This document shows positions 9,921 to 20,901 of a stretch of 64,000 bases of DNA, one piece after another. The notes below the pieces were generated by a model. The model worked only from the letters and a program-made list of their open reading frames with translations, was not told the origin of the DNA and searched no databases. The DNA is from Tridacna crocea (taxonomy: Eukaryota; Mollusca; Bivalvia; Cardiida; Cardiidae), in NCBI GenBank assembly GCA_943736015.1, contig OX031072.1:4987501-5051500 (forward strand), in the 5' to 3' direction. Every line of letters starts with the position of its first letter. Position 1 is the first letter of the stretch. The position numbers and the translations under genes are program-made.

Positions 9921-10125
9921 CTCTTTCACTACTGATTTAATAAATTGAATTTTCTCATTGACTAAAATTGCACTTCCTCTGCAAGATCAAGAGACTGTTC
10001 GGTCATGATCTTGAATACAGCAGTGGACAGTGTAGATCAGAGATCAGACTGCACGTTCTGTGCAGTCTGATCTTGATCTACACCGTCCACAAAAGCTTCA
10101 AGTGTCGGCTGTGGTATGAAAAGGA
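9917..10125. mobile_element. MITE-B variant (GTGGAC stem)
   Basis: Starts TTAACTCTTTCACTACTGAT. Hairpin GTGGACAGTGTAGATCAGAG to CTACACCGTCCAC. Worn right end AAAAGGATTGA. The outer arms differ from ordinary B, so this is a separate subfamily sharing the hairpin core. Confidence 0.7.
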
Positions 10126-10261
10126 TTGAGAAATATTTAACTGACTCACGAACTGGCCCAAGAATGCAAACTATTTTGAACACCCAATGAGTATCGCCGT
10201 ATATATTGCTATATAATTTTTTTCCCTTCGAAATTAGCACTTTTTCCCTCCCCCTCCTATG

Positions 10262-10330
10262 TCAAGATCTACAAATACCCTATAATTTCTTACAGTATTG
10301 ACAGGCTAGTGGCTTTTACATGATCCGTAT
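10262..10330. repeat. short match to 56.15-56.23 kb
   Basis: The CCCTATAATTTCTTACAGTA region resembles the CCTATAATTTCTTATTGTA region downstream, and both are followed by a GATC-GGGGTC motif. Identity unknown. Confidence 0.35.
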
Positions 10331-10376
10331 GGCATCGGGGTCAATGTGCTCCTGAAGGCGCCGTTTTGGAGAGGTC

Positions 10377-10392
10377 ATCAGACCTCTCCAAC
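10377..10392. other. small perfect hairpin
   Basis: GGAGAGGTC-ATCA-GACCTCTCC form. It lies next to the left edge of the split element G and is not a recognised terminator. Confidence 0.4.
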
Positions 10393-10399
10393 AGTGGTG

Positions 10400-10546
10400 A
10401 TTGGTACAGAAGCGGACTAATTTTTCAAAATAACAACCTTTACTTCTTTGCACTTTAGAATAAATGCTACTTGGTGCGATTCATTCAGCTATAATGGGCT
10501 AGCATATAACCTGTGCATCCACCATTTATTAAAAGCATATTAAATT
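10400..10546 (+). mobile_element. Element G copy 2, left half
   Basis: AGAAGCGGACTAATTTTTCA, GGTGCGATTCATTCAGCT and CCACCATTTATTAAAAGC match G copies 1 and 3. The copy breaks off here and resumes near 14523, after a 4-kb tandem array. Confidence 0.7.
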
Positions 10547-13500
10547 CGAATTGGCAGCCAGCTGACAGCTGACAGCTGACAGTTGACAGTTGACAATTCG
10601 GTTCAAACGCGATACTGTTCATTAAAAACGAATTGGCATGTGAGATGTGATGATGGCTTTCTGTCCACAGTTGACAGTTCGTTATTTCATATCAACCTGT
10701 TACTCCATAGACACTCATTTCTACGCATTGCTTGTTGGAGCCTTTTGAAAACATTGCGGCAAAAGGTGAAATTGCTCGTGACGAGCAAATTCACCTTTTG
10801 TCACAATGTTTTCTATGCTATCAAAAGGTGTCATATACATATAAGAAACGGCTTCATCTTTGCTGTTATTTAGGGTCATTTAAACATACCGTAGAAATGC
10901 CTTATGGGGTAAAGGGTTAAGTTAGAATTGGCCACAAGCTGACAGTTGACAGTTTACACTTTGTCTTTAACACGACATTTTTATCAAAAAAGAATTGGCA
11001 GCTAAAATGCGAAGTTGGCTGACGGTTGACAGTTGACAATTCGCTCTTTAAGCATATTAAGTTCGAATTTGCAGCCAGCTGACAGTTGACAATTTGGTTC
11101 AAACACGATAATTTCATCAAAAACAAATTGACATCTTAGGTGTGAAGTTGCCTGACGGTTGACAGTTTACAATTCTCTTTTATTGCAGATTAATTTCGAA
11201 TTGGCAGCCAGTTGACAATTAACAGTTGACAGTTCGTTTAAAACACGATATTTTTTATCAAAAACGAATTGTCAGCTGAAGTGTGAAGTTGGCTGATGGT
11301 TGACAGTTGATAATTCGCTGTTATAGCGTATTAAGTTCGAATTGGCAGCTAGCTTACAGTTGCAATATTGTTCATTAAAAACAAATTGGCAGCCGAGATG
11401 TGAAGATGGCTGACAGTTGACAGTTGACAATTGGTTTCAAACACTATAATGTTCATTAAAAACGAATTGGCAGCTGAGCTATAAAGTTGGTTGACGGTTG
11501 ACAGTTGACAATTCATTGTTATAGCATATAACGTGAGAACTGGCAGCCAGCTGACAGTTGACAGTTAACAGTTCGGTTCAAACGCGATACTGTTTATCAA
11601 AAGCGAATTGGCAGCTGAGATGTGAAGATGGCTGACGGTTGACAGTTGACAATTCACTCTTATAGCATATTTGGTTCGCAGTTGACAATTCGGTTCAAAC
11701 GCAATACTGTTCATTAAAGACGAATTGGCAGCTGAGATGTGAAGATGGCTGACGGTTTACGGTTGACCATTTCTTGTTATAGCTGACAGTTGAAAGTTGA
11801 CAATCCGTTGTAAACACGATTTGGCATCTGCGGTGTGAAGTTGGCTGACGGTTGATAAATGACAATTCACTTTAATAGCATATTAAGTTCGAATTAGCAG
11901 CCAGTTGACAGTTGGGTTCAATCGCCATACTATTCATTCAAAAAGGAATTGGCTGCTGAGATGTGATGATGGCTGTCCGTCCACAGTTGACAATTCGTTG
12001 TTATTTCATATCAAGTTCGAATTGGCCGCCAGCTGAGAGTTGACAGTTTACACCTTGTTTTTAACAAAACATGTCTATCAAAAAAGAATTTGCAGCTTAA
12101 ATGCGAAGTTGGCTGACGCGGGTTGACAGTTGACAGTTCCCTCTTTTAGCATATAAAGTTCGAATTGGCAGCCACCTGACAGTTAACAATTCGGATCAAA
12201 CACGATAATTTCATCAAAAACAAATTGACATCTGAGGTGTGAAGTTGGATGACGGTTGAGTTTACAATTCTCTCTTGCAGCAGATTAATTTCGAATTGGC
12301 AGCCAGCTGACAATTGACAGTTGACAGTTCGTTGTTCTTTTGAACACGATATGCGTATCAAAAACGAAATGTAAGCTGAGGTGTGAAGTGGGCTGACGGT
12401 TGACAGTTGACAATTCGCTGTTATAGCATATCAAGTTCAATTTTGCAGCCAGCTGAGAGTTGGCATTTCGGTTCAAATGCGATATTGTTCATTAAAAACG
12501 AATTGGATGCTGAGATGTGAAGATGGCTGACGGTTGAGAGTTTATAATTCGTTGTTATAGTATACGAAGTTCGAATTGGCAGCTAGCTGACAGGTGACAA
12601 TTCGGTTCAAACACGATTACGTTCATTAAAAACGAATTGGCAGCTGAGATGTGAAGATGGCTGACGGTTGACGGTTGACCATTTGTTGTTTTAGCTGACA
12701 GTTGACAGTTAACAATCTGTTTCACACATGATATTTCTATCAAAAACGAATCGGCAGCTGCGATGTGAAGTTGGCTGACGGTTGATAAATGACAATTCAC
12801 TTTAATAGCATATTAAGTTCGAATTGTCAGCCAGCTGACAGTTGACAGTTGGCGATTCAGTTCAAATGCGATACTATTCATTAAAGACGAATTGGCAGCT
12901 GAGATAAGCAGAATGCTGACGGTTGACAGTTGACAAATCACTCTTATAGGATAATTATTAAGTTCGAATTGGCCGATAGCTGACAGTTGACAGCTGACAA
13001 TTCGGGCCAAACGCTGTACTGTTCATTTAAAACGAATTGGCAGCGGAGATGTCAAGATGGCTGTCGGTTGGCAGTAGACAATTCGTTATTATAGCATATT
13101 AAGTTTTAATTGCCAGTTGACAGTTCGGTTCAATCGCGATACTGTTCATTAGAACCGAATTGGCTGCCGAGATGTGATGATGGTTGTCTGTCCACAGTTG
13201 ACAATTCTTTGTTATTTCATATTAAGTTTGAATTGGCCGCCAACTGACAGTTGACAGTTTACAATTGGTTTTTTACACAACGTTTTTATCAAAAAAGAAT
13301 TGGCAGCTAAAATGCGAAGTTGGCTGACGGTTGACAGTTGACAGTTCGCTCTTTTAGCATAGAAAGTTGGAATTGGCAACCAGCTGACAGTTAACAATTC
13401 GGTTCAAACTCGATAATTTCAACAAAAACAAATTGATATCTGAGGTGTGAAGTTGGCTGAAGGTTGACAGTTTACAATTTAATTTTATAGCAGATTAATT

Positions 13501-14522
13501 TCAAATTGGCAGCCAGCTGACAATTGACAGTTGACAATTCGTTTTAGATACGATATGTCTATCAAAAACGAAATGTCAGCTGAAGTGTGAAGTGGGCTGA
13601 AGGTTGACAGTTGACAATTCGCTGATAAAGCATATTAAGTTTGAATTGGCATCCAGCTGAGAGTTGACATTTCGGTTCAAATGCGATATTGTTCATTAAA
13701 AACGAATTGGATGCCGAGATGTGAAGATGGCTGACGGTTGACAGTTGACATTTCTGTCTTATAGCATATTAAGTTCGATTTTGCAGCCAGTTGACAGTTG
13801 ACAGTTGACAACTTGGTTCAAACCCGATACTGTTTATTGAAAACGAATTGGCAGCGGAGATGTGACGATGGCTATCGGTTGACAGTTGATACTTCATTGT
13901 TATAGCGTATTAAGTTCGAATTGGCATTCTGCTGACAGTTGACAATGCGTTTCAAACACGATATTTTAACCAAAAACGAATTGGCAGCTGAGGTGTGAAG
14001 TTGGATGACGGTTGACAGTTCGAAATTAGGATCAAACGCGATACTGTTCATTAAAAACGAATTGGCAGTTGACATGTGGTGAAGGCTGGTGGTTAACAGT
14101 TGACAATTCGCTCTTGTACCATATTAGGTTCGAATTGGCAGTCAATTGATTGACAGTTGATAGTTCTTTTTAAACACTTTATTTCTATCAAAAACGAATT
14201 CGTAGCTGAGGTGTGAAGTTGGCTGACGGTTGCCAGTTGACAATTTGTTTCAAACACGATATCTTTAAAAAAAAACGAATCGGCTGCTGAAGTGTGAAGT
14301 TGGCTGACGGTTGACAGTTGACAATTCGCTCCTTTAGCATCATATATTAAATTCGAATTGGCAGCCAGCTGACAGTTGACAATTTGCTTTAAGCCTTTGA
14401 AAATTGAACTGGCGGCTGGATATAAAATTTGAAAAGGCAGCCACGTGTGAAGTTAGCTTACAGTACCAGTTGACAAGTGAATTGTCAACCGTCATCTGTT
14501 AACTGGCAGCTAACCTCACGAA
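10547..14522. repeat. 4-kb tandem array inside element G
   Basis: Units of about 135-145 bp (some longer) repeat through the interval, roughly 25-28 times. Each unit has two related halves. One half carries GAATTGGCAGCCAGCTGACA and GTTCAAACGCGATACTGTTC. The other carries GAATTGGCAGCTGAGATGTG, GATGGCTGACGGTTGACAGT and ATAGCATATTAAGTTCG. Halves are bounded by CGAATTGGCA and its near-inverse TGACAATTCG. A 7-bp TGACAGT motif is often repeated. Point differences and unequal half-unit gains show an old, partly homogenised array. Frames across it are short and on both strands, so I see no coding role. Confidence 0.9.
10699..10920. mobile_element. MITE-A (epsilon subfamily) inserted in the array
   Basis: Hairpin GAAAACATTGCGGCAAAAGG with tip TTGCTCGTGACGAGCAA; right end GGGGTAAAGGGTTAA. 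The right flank continues GTTAGAATTGGCCACAAG, the array unit after its own TTAA, so the MITE landed in an array TTAA. Confidence 0.8.
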
Positions 14523-14660
14523 CGTCTACTGGATTCGGTATAAGCCCTACTTTTCCCAGGTATTTGGAGGATGGGTGATGCGTCAGAGCAGACCGGTCGA
14601 ATCTTCGAAGAATATGACATACGCAGACAACAATATGATTTGGATGGGGGCGTGCATTCT
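14523..14660 (+). mobile_element. Element G copy 2, right half
   Basis: TACTGGATTCGGTATAAGCC, CTACTTTTCCCAGGTATTTG, GACCGGTCGAATCTTCGAAG and GACATACGCAGACAAC follow the order in G copy 1. The frame equivalent to copy 1 reads DASEQTGRIFEEYDIRRQ and soon ends. Confidence 0.7.
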
Positions 14661-14675
14661 TCTTTTTAAGGGGCT

Positions 14676-14938
14676 GAGCCCAGTTAGCTCAGCCGATAGA
14701 GTGCAGGACACGAGAACAGGGGGTCGTGGATTCGATCCCAGGCGGGGCCAATTTCCTTCCTAGAATTGATGATAGTCATTGCGACAGGATTCATTCCTCT
14801 CTCACCGCTGACCACTGATTCAACCTTGGTTGTGTAAGAATGCGGAAAATGTACGGAGTACTGGTACAAGAAACCGTCGTGATATAACTGAAATAATGTT
14901 GAAAACGGCTTTAAACACCATACAATCAATCCATCAAT
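14676..14938 (+). mobile_element. SINE-1 copy b
   Basis: tRNA-like head GAGCCCAGTTAGCTCAGCCG with B-box-like GGATTCGATCCC. The body has TTGCGACAGGATTCATTCCT. The tail is GGCTTTAAACACCA then an AATCAATCCATCAAT string. Confidence 0.85.
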
Positions 14939-14939
14939 A

Positions 14940-15288
14940 TTTTCAAGGGGGAGATGTTATCAAAAGAGGTCTTATAAGTGCTCTTTCAAACACTGAGATG
15001 TTTTTCCGCAATCATTTTCGAAGATGTAGAACTGAATTTTTTTGGAGAAAGTTCGGTTCCTCTAAATATATCCAGTATATTTGTTTGTTTGTCTTTTGTT
15101 TTTTCAAATATGCGATATAAGAATCCATACTAATGCCATTCCGAATTTCAAGATTCTTTCGGAAAATATTTTTAGGAGTAGAGGGAGGGGAGGTAGGTAA
15201 TGAGAGGGAGAAATCGTGTCTGACAATTTCCATTCATTAGTGAAAAAAGGATGTCTGTGATTAGGTTCTACCAAAATTAGGGACTACT
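14940..15288. other. no feature seen
   Basis: A T-rich stretch (15060-15120) and a purine-rich GGGAGGGGAGG stretch near 15180. No gene recognised. Confidence 0.35.
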
Positions 15289-15289
15289 T

Positions 15290-15402
15290 TTAGACCCTGG
15301 GCTGCTTAGTGCGAGTAGGGATGTTTTTTCGGACAGTGTAGATCCAAGATCAGACTGCACAAAACATGCAGTCTGATCTTTGATCTACACTATCCGATAT
15401 GT
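15290..15402 (+). mobile_element. MITE-B, left part
   Basis: CCTGGGCTGCTTAGTGCGAG then hairpin GGACAGTGTAGATCCAAGAT to CTACACTATCCGATA. The right arm is missing. Confidence 0.7.
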
Positions 15403-15732
15403 AGTATTTTTTCTTTCTTGCGAAATGTACTTGAAAATCGCAGTAGTTGGCTTTTTTATAATTGAGTGGAAATTTCTTTTTCATTTATTTAGCGGTGTAC
15501 GTGTTATGAATTTTTTTCATCCCCCCCAAATTGGTCGATCCTTAGATCCTTCTGATCAGCCCCTTCATTTTTGATTGGTCATTCCCCCAATTTGCTACAA
15601 GGGTAGCATCAAACTGCTTTAAAACTAGTAGTAAACATAAACGAAATCACCCTGGACAACTCGTCAAGTGCTACGTTTTGTCGCTACTAAAATCTATGAA
15701 ATTTTTATGACACTCTTTACCAGTATCATCGT

Positions 15733-16637
15733 CGTAAATATTCTTCAAACGTTAAAGCGACAAATATATTCTAAAAATTCGTTTATCAACAAAACGATTT
15801 AGATATTATATAGTTAAGTCGACAAACATATTCTAAATATTCCTTATGGCAAGAAAAGTATTCTTAATGTATTCGTTATAGCGACAAAAATGTTCTAAGC
15901 ATTCGTAATAGCGACAAAAATGTTCTAAGCATTCGTAATAGCGACAAAAATGTTCTAAGCATTCGTAATAGTGACAAAAATATTCTAAGCGTATTCGTTA
16001 TAGCAACAAAAGATATTCTAACTATTCGTTAAAGTGATGATGATATTCAGAATATGCGTCATGGCGACAAAAATGTTCTAAGCATTTGTAAAAGCGACAA
16101 AAATATTCGAAGCTTATTCGTTATAGCAACAAAAATATCCTAACTATTTGTTTAAGCGATAAAAATATTTAGAATATTCGTTATAACGACAAATATATTC
16201 AAAATATGTGTTAAAGCGACAGGTATATTCTAGATATTCATGAGGAACAAACTATTTAAAATTTTCGTGGCAGCGACACAAAATGTGTTAAATTTTCGTG
16301 GTAGCGACACAAAATATTCTAAGTGTTCGTTATAGCAACGAAAGTATACTAAATATTGGTTATATAGAGTTATTGCAAATATTCGTTATAGCGACAAATT
16401 TATTGTAAATATTCGTTGTAGCGACAAAATTATTATAAATATTCGTTATAGCTACAAAGTTATAGTAAATATTCGTTATAGGGACAAAATTATTGTAAAT
16501 ATTCGTTATAGCGGCAAAGTTATTGTAAATATTGGTTATAACGACAAAGTTACTGTAAATATTCGTTATAGCGGCAAAAAGTATACTAAATATTCGTTAT
16601 AGCGACAAAACTATTGTAAATATGCGTTACAGCGACT
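15733..16637. repeat. 30-bp minisatellite, about 29 units
   Basis: The unit is close to ATTCGTTATAGCGACAAAAT plus ATTCTAAAT. Three consecutive units near 15890-15980 are almost identical, showing recent local duplication. The later half shifts to TATTGTAAAT variants. No long frame runs through it. Confidence 0.9.
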
Positions 16638-16750
16638 AATTCGGCTACTGACCCATGTTCCCTGTTAAAACGAGTATGTCGCACATATCGAGGCTTATAC
16701 CGTCTTATGTTCTACTATATCATAAATATATGGGCTGTGCTCTGGGAATA

Positions 16751-16984
16751 GAGAGCTTAATGCAACTGTAAAAAGTTTCGACTCGGGTCAGCCTGTCCAG
16801 TCCGTGTAGGCTGATCTGGATCGTTTTTTTTTTTTCTTTTGGGAAATTTCTTCTTGCCAAAGGACCAGGGTAGGCCTACCTGATGAATGACTCAGATCTT
16901 ATGGATCCATAGTCACGTGATGACCTGCTTGGTATCATGGGTCACAGAAATGCTTTAAGTCCCTTTTTACCAGAGCATGACTCA
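16751..16984. mobile_element. Element D copy
   Basis: TTAATGCAACTGTAAAAAGT, CAGCCTGTCCAGTCCGTGTA palindrome, and right end CCCTTTTTACCAGAGCATGA. Confidence 0.7.
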
Positions 16985-17057
16985 CATGTAGATGTTGTAC
17001 AAGAGCTCCAGATAAGAGGGAGTGATTGCATTCTAAATCCATTATTTCTCTTTGAGA

Positions 17058-17126
17058 CCCTATGTTGTGGGTACTCATTAGAATCGTCTCGATGAGACGA
17101 TTCTAATGAGTACCCACAACATAGGG
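17058..17126. other. perfect 69-bp palindrome
   Basis: Arms of 33 bp match exactly around a 3-base loop: CCCTATGTTGTGGGTACTCA begins the left arm and TGAGTACCCACAACATAGGG ends the right. No mismatch is seen, unlike most hairpins in the window. Confidence 0.9.
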
Positions 17127-17364
17127 TTTAGTGGAGCATAATTAATATATTCAATTTTGAAATAAAAATCACTACTTCTATCTGGAGCCCTGTACAGTAT
17201 GTCACTAAGACATGATGCAATAAAACATTTGTAAACTGTATAACCGAACCTAATATTACACTTAATATTGATACAGGTCTAATTGATTATAACTCTTCGC
17301 TTAAAAGATGGGATTGTATTTAACATTTTTCAGCCAAAGTAAATGTAGATTTTGACTCTTAATA
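17127..17364. other. no feature seen
   Basis: AT-rich, no repeat or gene recognised. Confidence 0.3.
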
Positions 17365-17470
17365 CTTTTCGACCTAAGAACCGAATAGAGTATTGGACAG
17401 TAGCACGTTCTGTACAATCTGATCTTGATCAGCACTTTTCATGAAAATCAAGTTAATCTGAGCTTGCCAC
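17365..17470 (-). mobile_element. MITE-B, badly worn
   Basis: GGACAGTAGCACGTTCTGTAC and CAATCTGATCTTGATCAGCA keep part of the hairpin. Confidence 0.45.
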
Positions 17471-17539
17471 TTCAACAAGTGACGAGGATTGGCATGAAAT
17501 TCCCCCCCCCCCCACCAGATTTTTCTATTAGAACCCGAT

Positions 17540-17600
17540 GTTTGCTTGGTTCGTTGGATGGTTGCTTTATTGGTGTTTAACATCGTTGTTTACAACATTC
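17540..17600 (-). mobile_element. SINE tail fragment
   Basis: TTTATTGGTGTTTAACATCG followed by a TTTACAACATTCAAGTAA body edge resembles the SINE-1/3 tail. Confidence 0.45.
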
Positions 17601-18533
17601 AAGTAATTTACAATGCCTGGTGCATCGTCAATATGATATAATTATACTGCAAAGAAATTTCTCGTGATTTGACTGGATAATATGCGCCGAACACATACAT
17701 CATGTACACTGGCAAAACAACGTAAAAGCAGCTTCTCTTTCGGGAGCCCCGTGTACATGATTACACGATCAACACAATATCCAGAGCGATATTCGGAGCG
17801 ACATGGTTCACCACAGTCATGAACAATTATAATAGCACATAATAACATATAATAGCCAAGTATAATAGCACTGTTTGATGTACCTGTTTCTTGGACTTGT
17901 TTATAGTGTACATATCAGTAAACGGTGATATTCGTCCTTAATCGTACCCGTAAATCATAGCCTCTAATTATATCCATTCTTGGTATAATCAGACATTCTC
18001 CAATCGCAATTAGTTATTGATGTTAGAAAACTCTGACACTAGTCAATGATGATCTTCATATGTTGTTAGCGATGGATTCTGGGTACATATAGTTCGCAAT
18101 GAAATGTTCAGCTATGAGGAAATACTTGACTCTCGTTCTTGACTATTACTGATATCGAATGTCTAAAATTAATGGCCAAGCCTTTTTGGTATCAATGTTT
18201 CACACTCTGTTGGTGCCTTGTCATTTATAGAACGAAGTGCTACACCTGTAGTTACCTGATATTGAAACATGTTGATCATGTCAACGCACCATCATTTATA
18301 GAACCAACACCTTTAGTGGCCTGTTAATAAAGCATGCGAATCATTATTTGGTGGTGTGCTATGATTTAAAGAATATATGTAGCAACCTATTTATCAAAAT
18401 TATTGACTGTTCTCTGTCTGTACCCTTCCCCCTGAGTTAACGTGTGGCATCCTCGGAGTCCGTCATTTCAAGATCAAAGTGTGAAAATATGTTAGTTCTG
18501 TTGTGTGAAAAGGGGGGCGGTTCATGTATCTGT
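17601..18533. other. no gene or repeat recognised
   Basis: About 0.9 kb of apparently unique AT-rich sequence. A motif near 18075 (GATTCTGGGTACATATAG) faintly recalls element G. Confidence 0.35.
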
Positions 18534-18661
18534 TAACCCTTAAAGCGCCGGAACCGACTTAACTTGTTTTTGTGGACAGTGTAGATCTAAGATCAGATTG
18601 CACGTTCTGTGCAGTCTGATCTTAGATCTACACTGTCCACGACTTTGTTACATAGTCTTGC

Positions 18662-18696
<35 letters not shown>

Positions 18697-18777
18697 AACT
18701 TTGTACAGCAATAGTTCAAATATTTTTTTCCTATTTAAAAGTCTCTCTTGCTTTAATTCAGCACTTTAAGGGTTAAA
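18534..18777. mobile_element. MITE-B variant with its own ends
   Basis: TTAACCCTTAAAGCGCC at the left and GCACTTTAAGGGTTAA at the right are inverted repeats. Hairpin GTGGACAGTGTAGATCTAAG to CTACACTGTCCAC. A C-run/A-run sits in the right arm. Outer arms differ from standard B. Confidence 0.8.
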
Positions 18778-18974
18778 AAGTATTGACCAAGGTAAGCCTA
18801 CACAGGCTGGCCTGGATCAAAACCTTTTACCAATGATAAATTTTCTGCTTGTCCAAAAAACGTTCTACCCCAGGATTCAATTTATTGTTCGACAAAATGA
18901 ATTTTACGAGTCACAATGGTGTTACCTGCTTGTAAAAATGCATTAAGCCTCCCTTTTTTACAGTGCACGGCTCA
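18778..18974. mobile_element. Element D copy, abutting MITE-B and element C
   Basis: AAAGTATTGACCAAGGTAAG, then CTTTTTTACAGTGCACGGCT. The element C start follows directly. Confidence 0.65.
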
Positions 18975-19244
18975 TATGGCTTGCAACACGCGAAACGGGA
19001 CATTCGGATATGTGCGTAAAGTGTCGTCTCGGATCAGCATGCCCAGTCCGAGCGGGCTAGTCCGCGACGGTACTTTACGACTACATTAGATTTTTGTGCT
19101 ACTGTAGACTTGTGCAAAGCGAGAAAATTACATAAAAACGGAAAGTGTTTTTTCGGATTAGCCTGCATGGAATGCGCAGGCCGATCCGAGACGATACTTT
19201 ACGCATATATCCAAATGCCCCTTTTCGCTTGTTGAAAGCCGTAT
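18975..19244. mobile_element. Element C copy (reference description)
   Basis: Inverted ends ATGGCTTGCAACACGCG and CGCTTGTTGAAAGCCGTAT enclose two palindromes. The first carries CAGCATGCCCAGTCCGAGCG and the second GCCTGCATGGAATGCGCAGG. They are joined by GACTACATTAGATTTTTGTG and GCATAAAAACGGAAAGTG-like sequence. Each is flanked by CGTAAAGTGTCGTCTCGGAT-type stems. At about 265 bp and without a frame it is a MITE-like element of unknown superfamily. Confidence 0.8.
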
Positions 19245-19373
19245 GGTTTTCCTTATTAACATAATCGATGAGGTCATACGATATCTTTTCCACATGAACC
19301 CAATAACAACCAATTTTCAGGACTGATGACCTGTAAGCTTTAGTAAAAGAAACAGCATTTCATGGTTGTCTTT

Positions 19374-19586
19374 AATTTAAAAATATTTATTTCACATCGA
19401 TTGAGAAACAAGATCTTACAATTTCCACTAATCTCCTTCGATTCTGTTTCCTGGGAACTACACCTTTACATGTGCCGAACGTGTGAGCCATTGGACGATC
19501 CCAAAGTTGACACCCGTTCCTGGGTCTGGAACTCGTAACTTATGGTTGCGAGGCCGACGCTCAACTTAACAACCACGGACACCATC
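19374..19586 (-). mobile_element. SINE-2 copy a, complete with target duplication
   Basis: Direct repeats CATGGTTGTCTTT at 19361-19373 and 19587-19599 flank a 213-bp unit. On the minus strand it starts GATGGTGTCCGTGGTTGTTA, has the A-box-like TTGAGCGTCGGCCTCGCAAC and a B-box-like GAGTTCCAGACCC, and ends in an AT-rich ATAAATATTTTTAAATT tail. Exact 13-bp duplications show retroposition. Confidence 0.88.
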
Positions 19587-19606
19587 CATGGTTGTCTTTG
19601 AAAATT

Positions 19607-19858
19607 TGTGACCCGTCACTCATAAAGGGAATTCTGTGCATCAATTAGATGAAAATAGATCAACGATAGTGCTGGTCAGTTTTAGTAGAAAATTCAAACA
19701 TGATTGTATAACAAGATAGAATGACCACTTTTTAAAACAGAAAATATCATAAAAGCGAAAAGTGTCAACTCTGGTCAGACTGCGCAGTTCGCACAGTCTG
19801 ACCAGGGTTGACACTTTTTGCAGTTCCCAGATGTTCCCTTTTTGCGTGACGGGTCACA
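19607..19858. mobile_element. Element J copy 1
   Basis: Ends TGTGACCCGTCACTCATAAA and TTTTTGCGTGACGGGTCACA are inverted repeats. The internal palindrome is TCAGACTGCGCAGTTCGCAC within an AGTGTCAACTCTGGTCAGAC stem. Matches the insert at 58.1 kb. Confidence 0.8.
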
Positions 19859-20092
19859 TTTTTAAATAAAATAATGCCATTTAATTGAGTTGAGTTGAAC
19901 AAAACATACATGATGTACCATTTCATGATCGACAAGAAAAGTACTCAATTTGTATTCATGTTTGAAGTTTTCAAAGGATAAAATCAAAAATGTTCTCTGA
20001 CAACCTCAGCAATGTTAAAATGGCATAAAAACATTCATCATCGGACAATTCTCTATCTCCTACGTGCATAAGTTCTTTCACATGGCGTGTTA

Positions 20093-20270
20093 AACCTTAA
20101 TCTGCTAATAAGTACAATGAAACATTCAAACTGATGGTAAAAGACCGAATCTTGCTATTTCAATGTTATTTTTAAGCAAACAAATATTTCTTTATCGAAC
20201 GGTATAGATCCAAGATCAGGCTGCACGTTCGCAACCGATTTCAGAGTCGCGCTTGGTAACGTAAGAGTCA
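20093..20270 (-). mobile_element. MITE-B, worn
   Basis: CTTAATCTGCTAATAAGTAC left end. The hairpin is reduced (GAACGGTATAGATCC), with GAGTCGCGCTTGGTAAC at the right. Confidence 0.65.
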
Positions 20271-20530
20271 AAACCAGCGGCGATGACATTTGAATAATTA
20301 ATGATACATTTAAACATAAGAATCGACAAAACAGCATGTAATGGATGACTGCAATTGTTAGTTTTAATTACACTGACGCTCCAAAAGAGTTCGATACAAT
20401 AGCTGGAATCCTCCGAGACCAATATCACGTGATACGATGTTTAAGCACACACCTTGTTTATTTGCATTGTCACGTGATATCGCATTCATGTCCCCCCCAC
20501 CCCCTTCTTTTATATCTCAATATCATCCGT

Positions 20531-20735
20531 GTGGTGTCCGTGGATGTGAGGTAGAGCGTCGGCCTCGTAACCAAAAGGTCCTGAGTTTGATACCTGGGAG
20601 CGGATGTCAACTTTGGGATTTTCCATTGGCCATTACGTTCGGCGTGAGCACTGGTGTAGTTCCAAAGAATCAGAATCGAGAGAGATTAGTATAAGTTCTA
20701 AGAATTTGTTTTTCAATCGATGTAAAGTAAGTATG
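20531..20735 (+). mobile_element. SINE-2 copy b
   Basis: GTGTCCGTGGATGTGAGGTA head, GAGCGTCGGCCTCGTAACCA anticodon-like region, GAGTTTGATACC B-box relative, TGTCAACTTTGGGATTTTCC body and CAATCGATGTAAAGTAAG end. It matches copy a along its whole length. Confidence 0.85.
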
Positions 20736-20814
20736 TTTACTAAATCTGTAGTGCGCAGGCTATTTTTCCCAAAGTGTTTCTTGGCTGACATTCTTGGCCA
20801 GTTGTGAATAAATA

Positions 20815-20901
20815 GATATCGTCGGTTTACTTCAAAAACCTCGTAACTACTGCTTGTAACAAGCTGAAGTTCTGAGGTTTTTGAAGTAAACCAATGATAT
20901 A
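20815..20901. mobile_element. Hairpin element H2
   Basis: GATATCGTCGGTTTACTTCA to GAAGTAAACCAATGATAT. The stem has several mismatches near the loop. Confidence 0.8.

Noticed and set aside
10583-14075. Many short frames with a recurring NCQLSTVS-like pattern
   Set aside because: The pattern is the translation of the 140-bp tandem array, changes frame between units and has frequent stops.
10547-14522. CRISPR-like array
   Set aside because: Units are contiguous without unique spacers of constant length, and the setting is eukaryotic.
17058-17126. Transcription terminator
   Set aside because: No T-run follows, and intrinsic terminators are not expected in this kind of genome.
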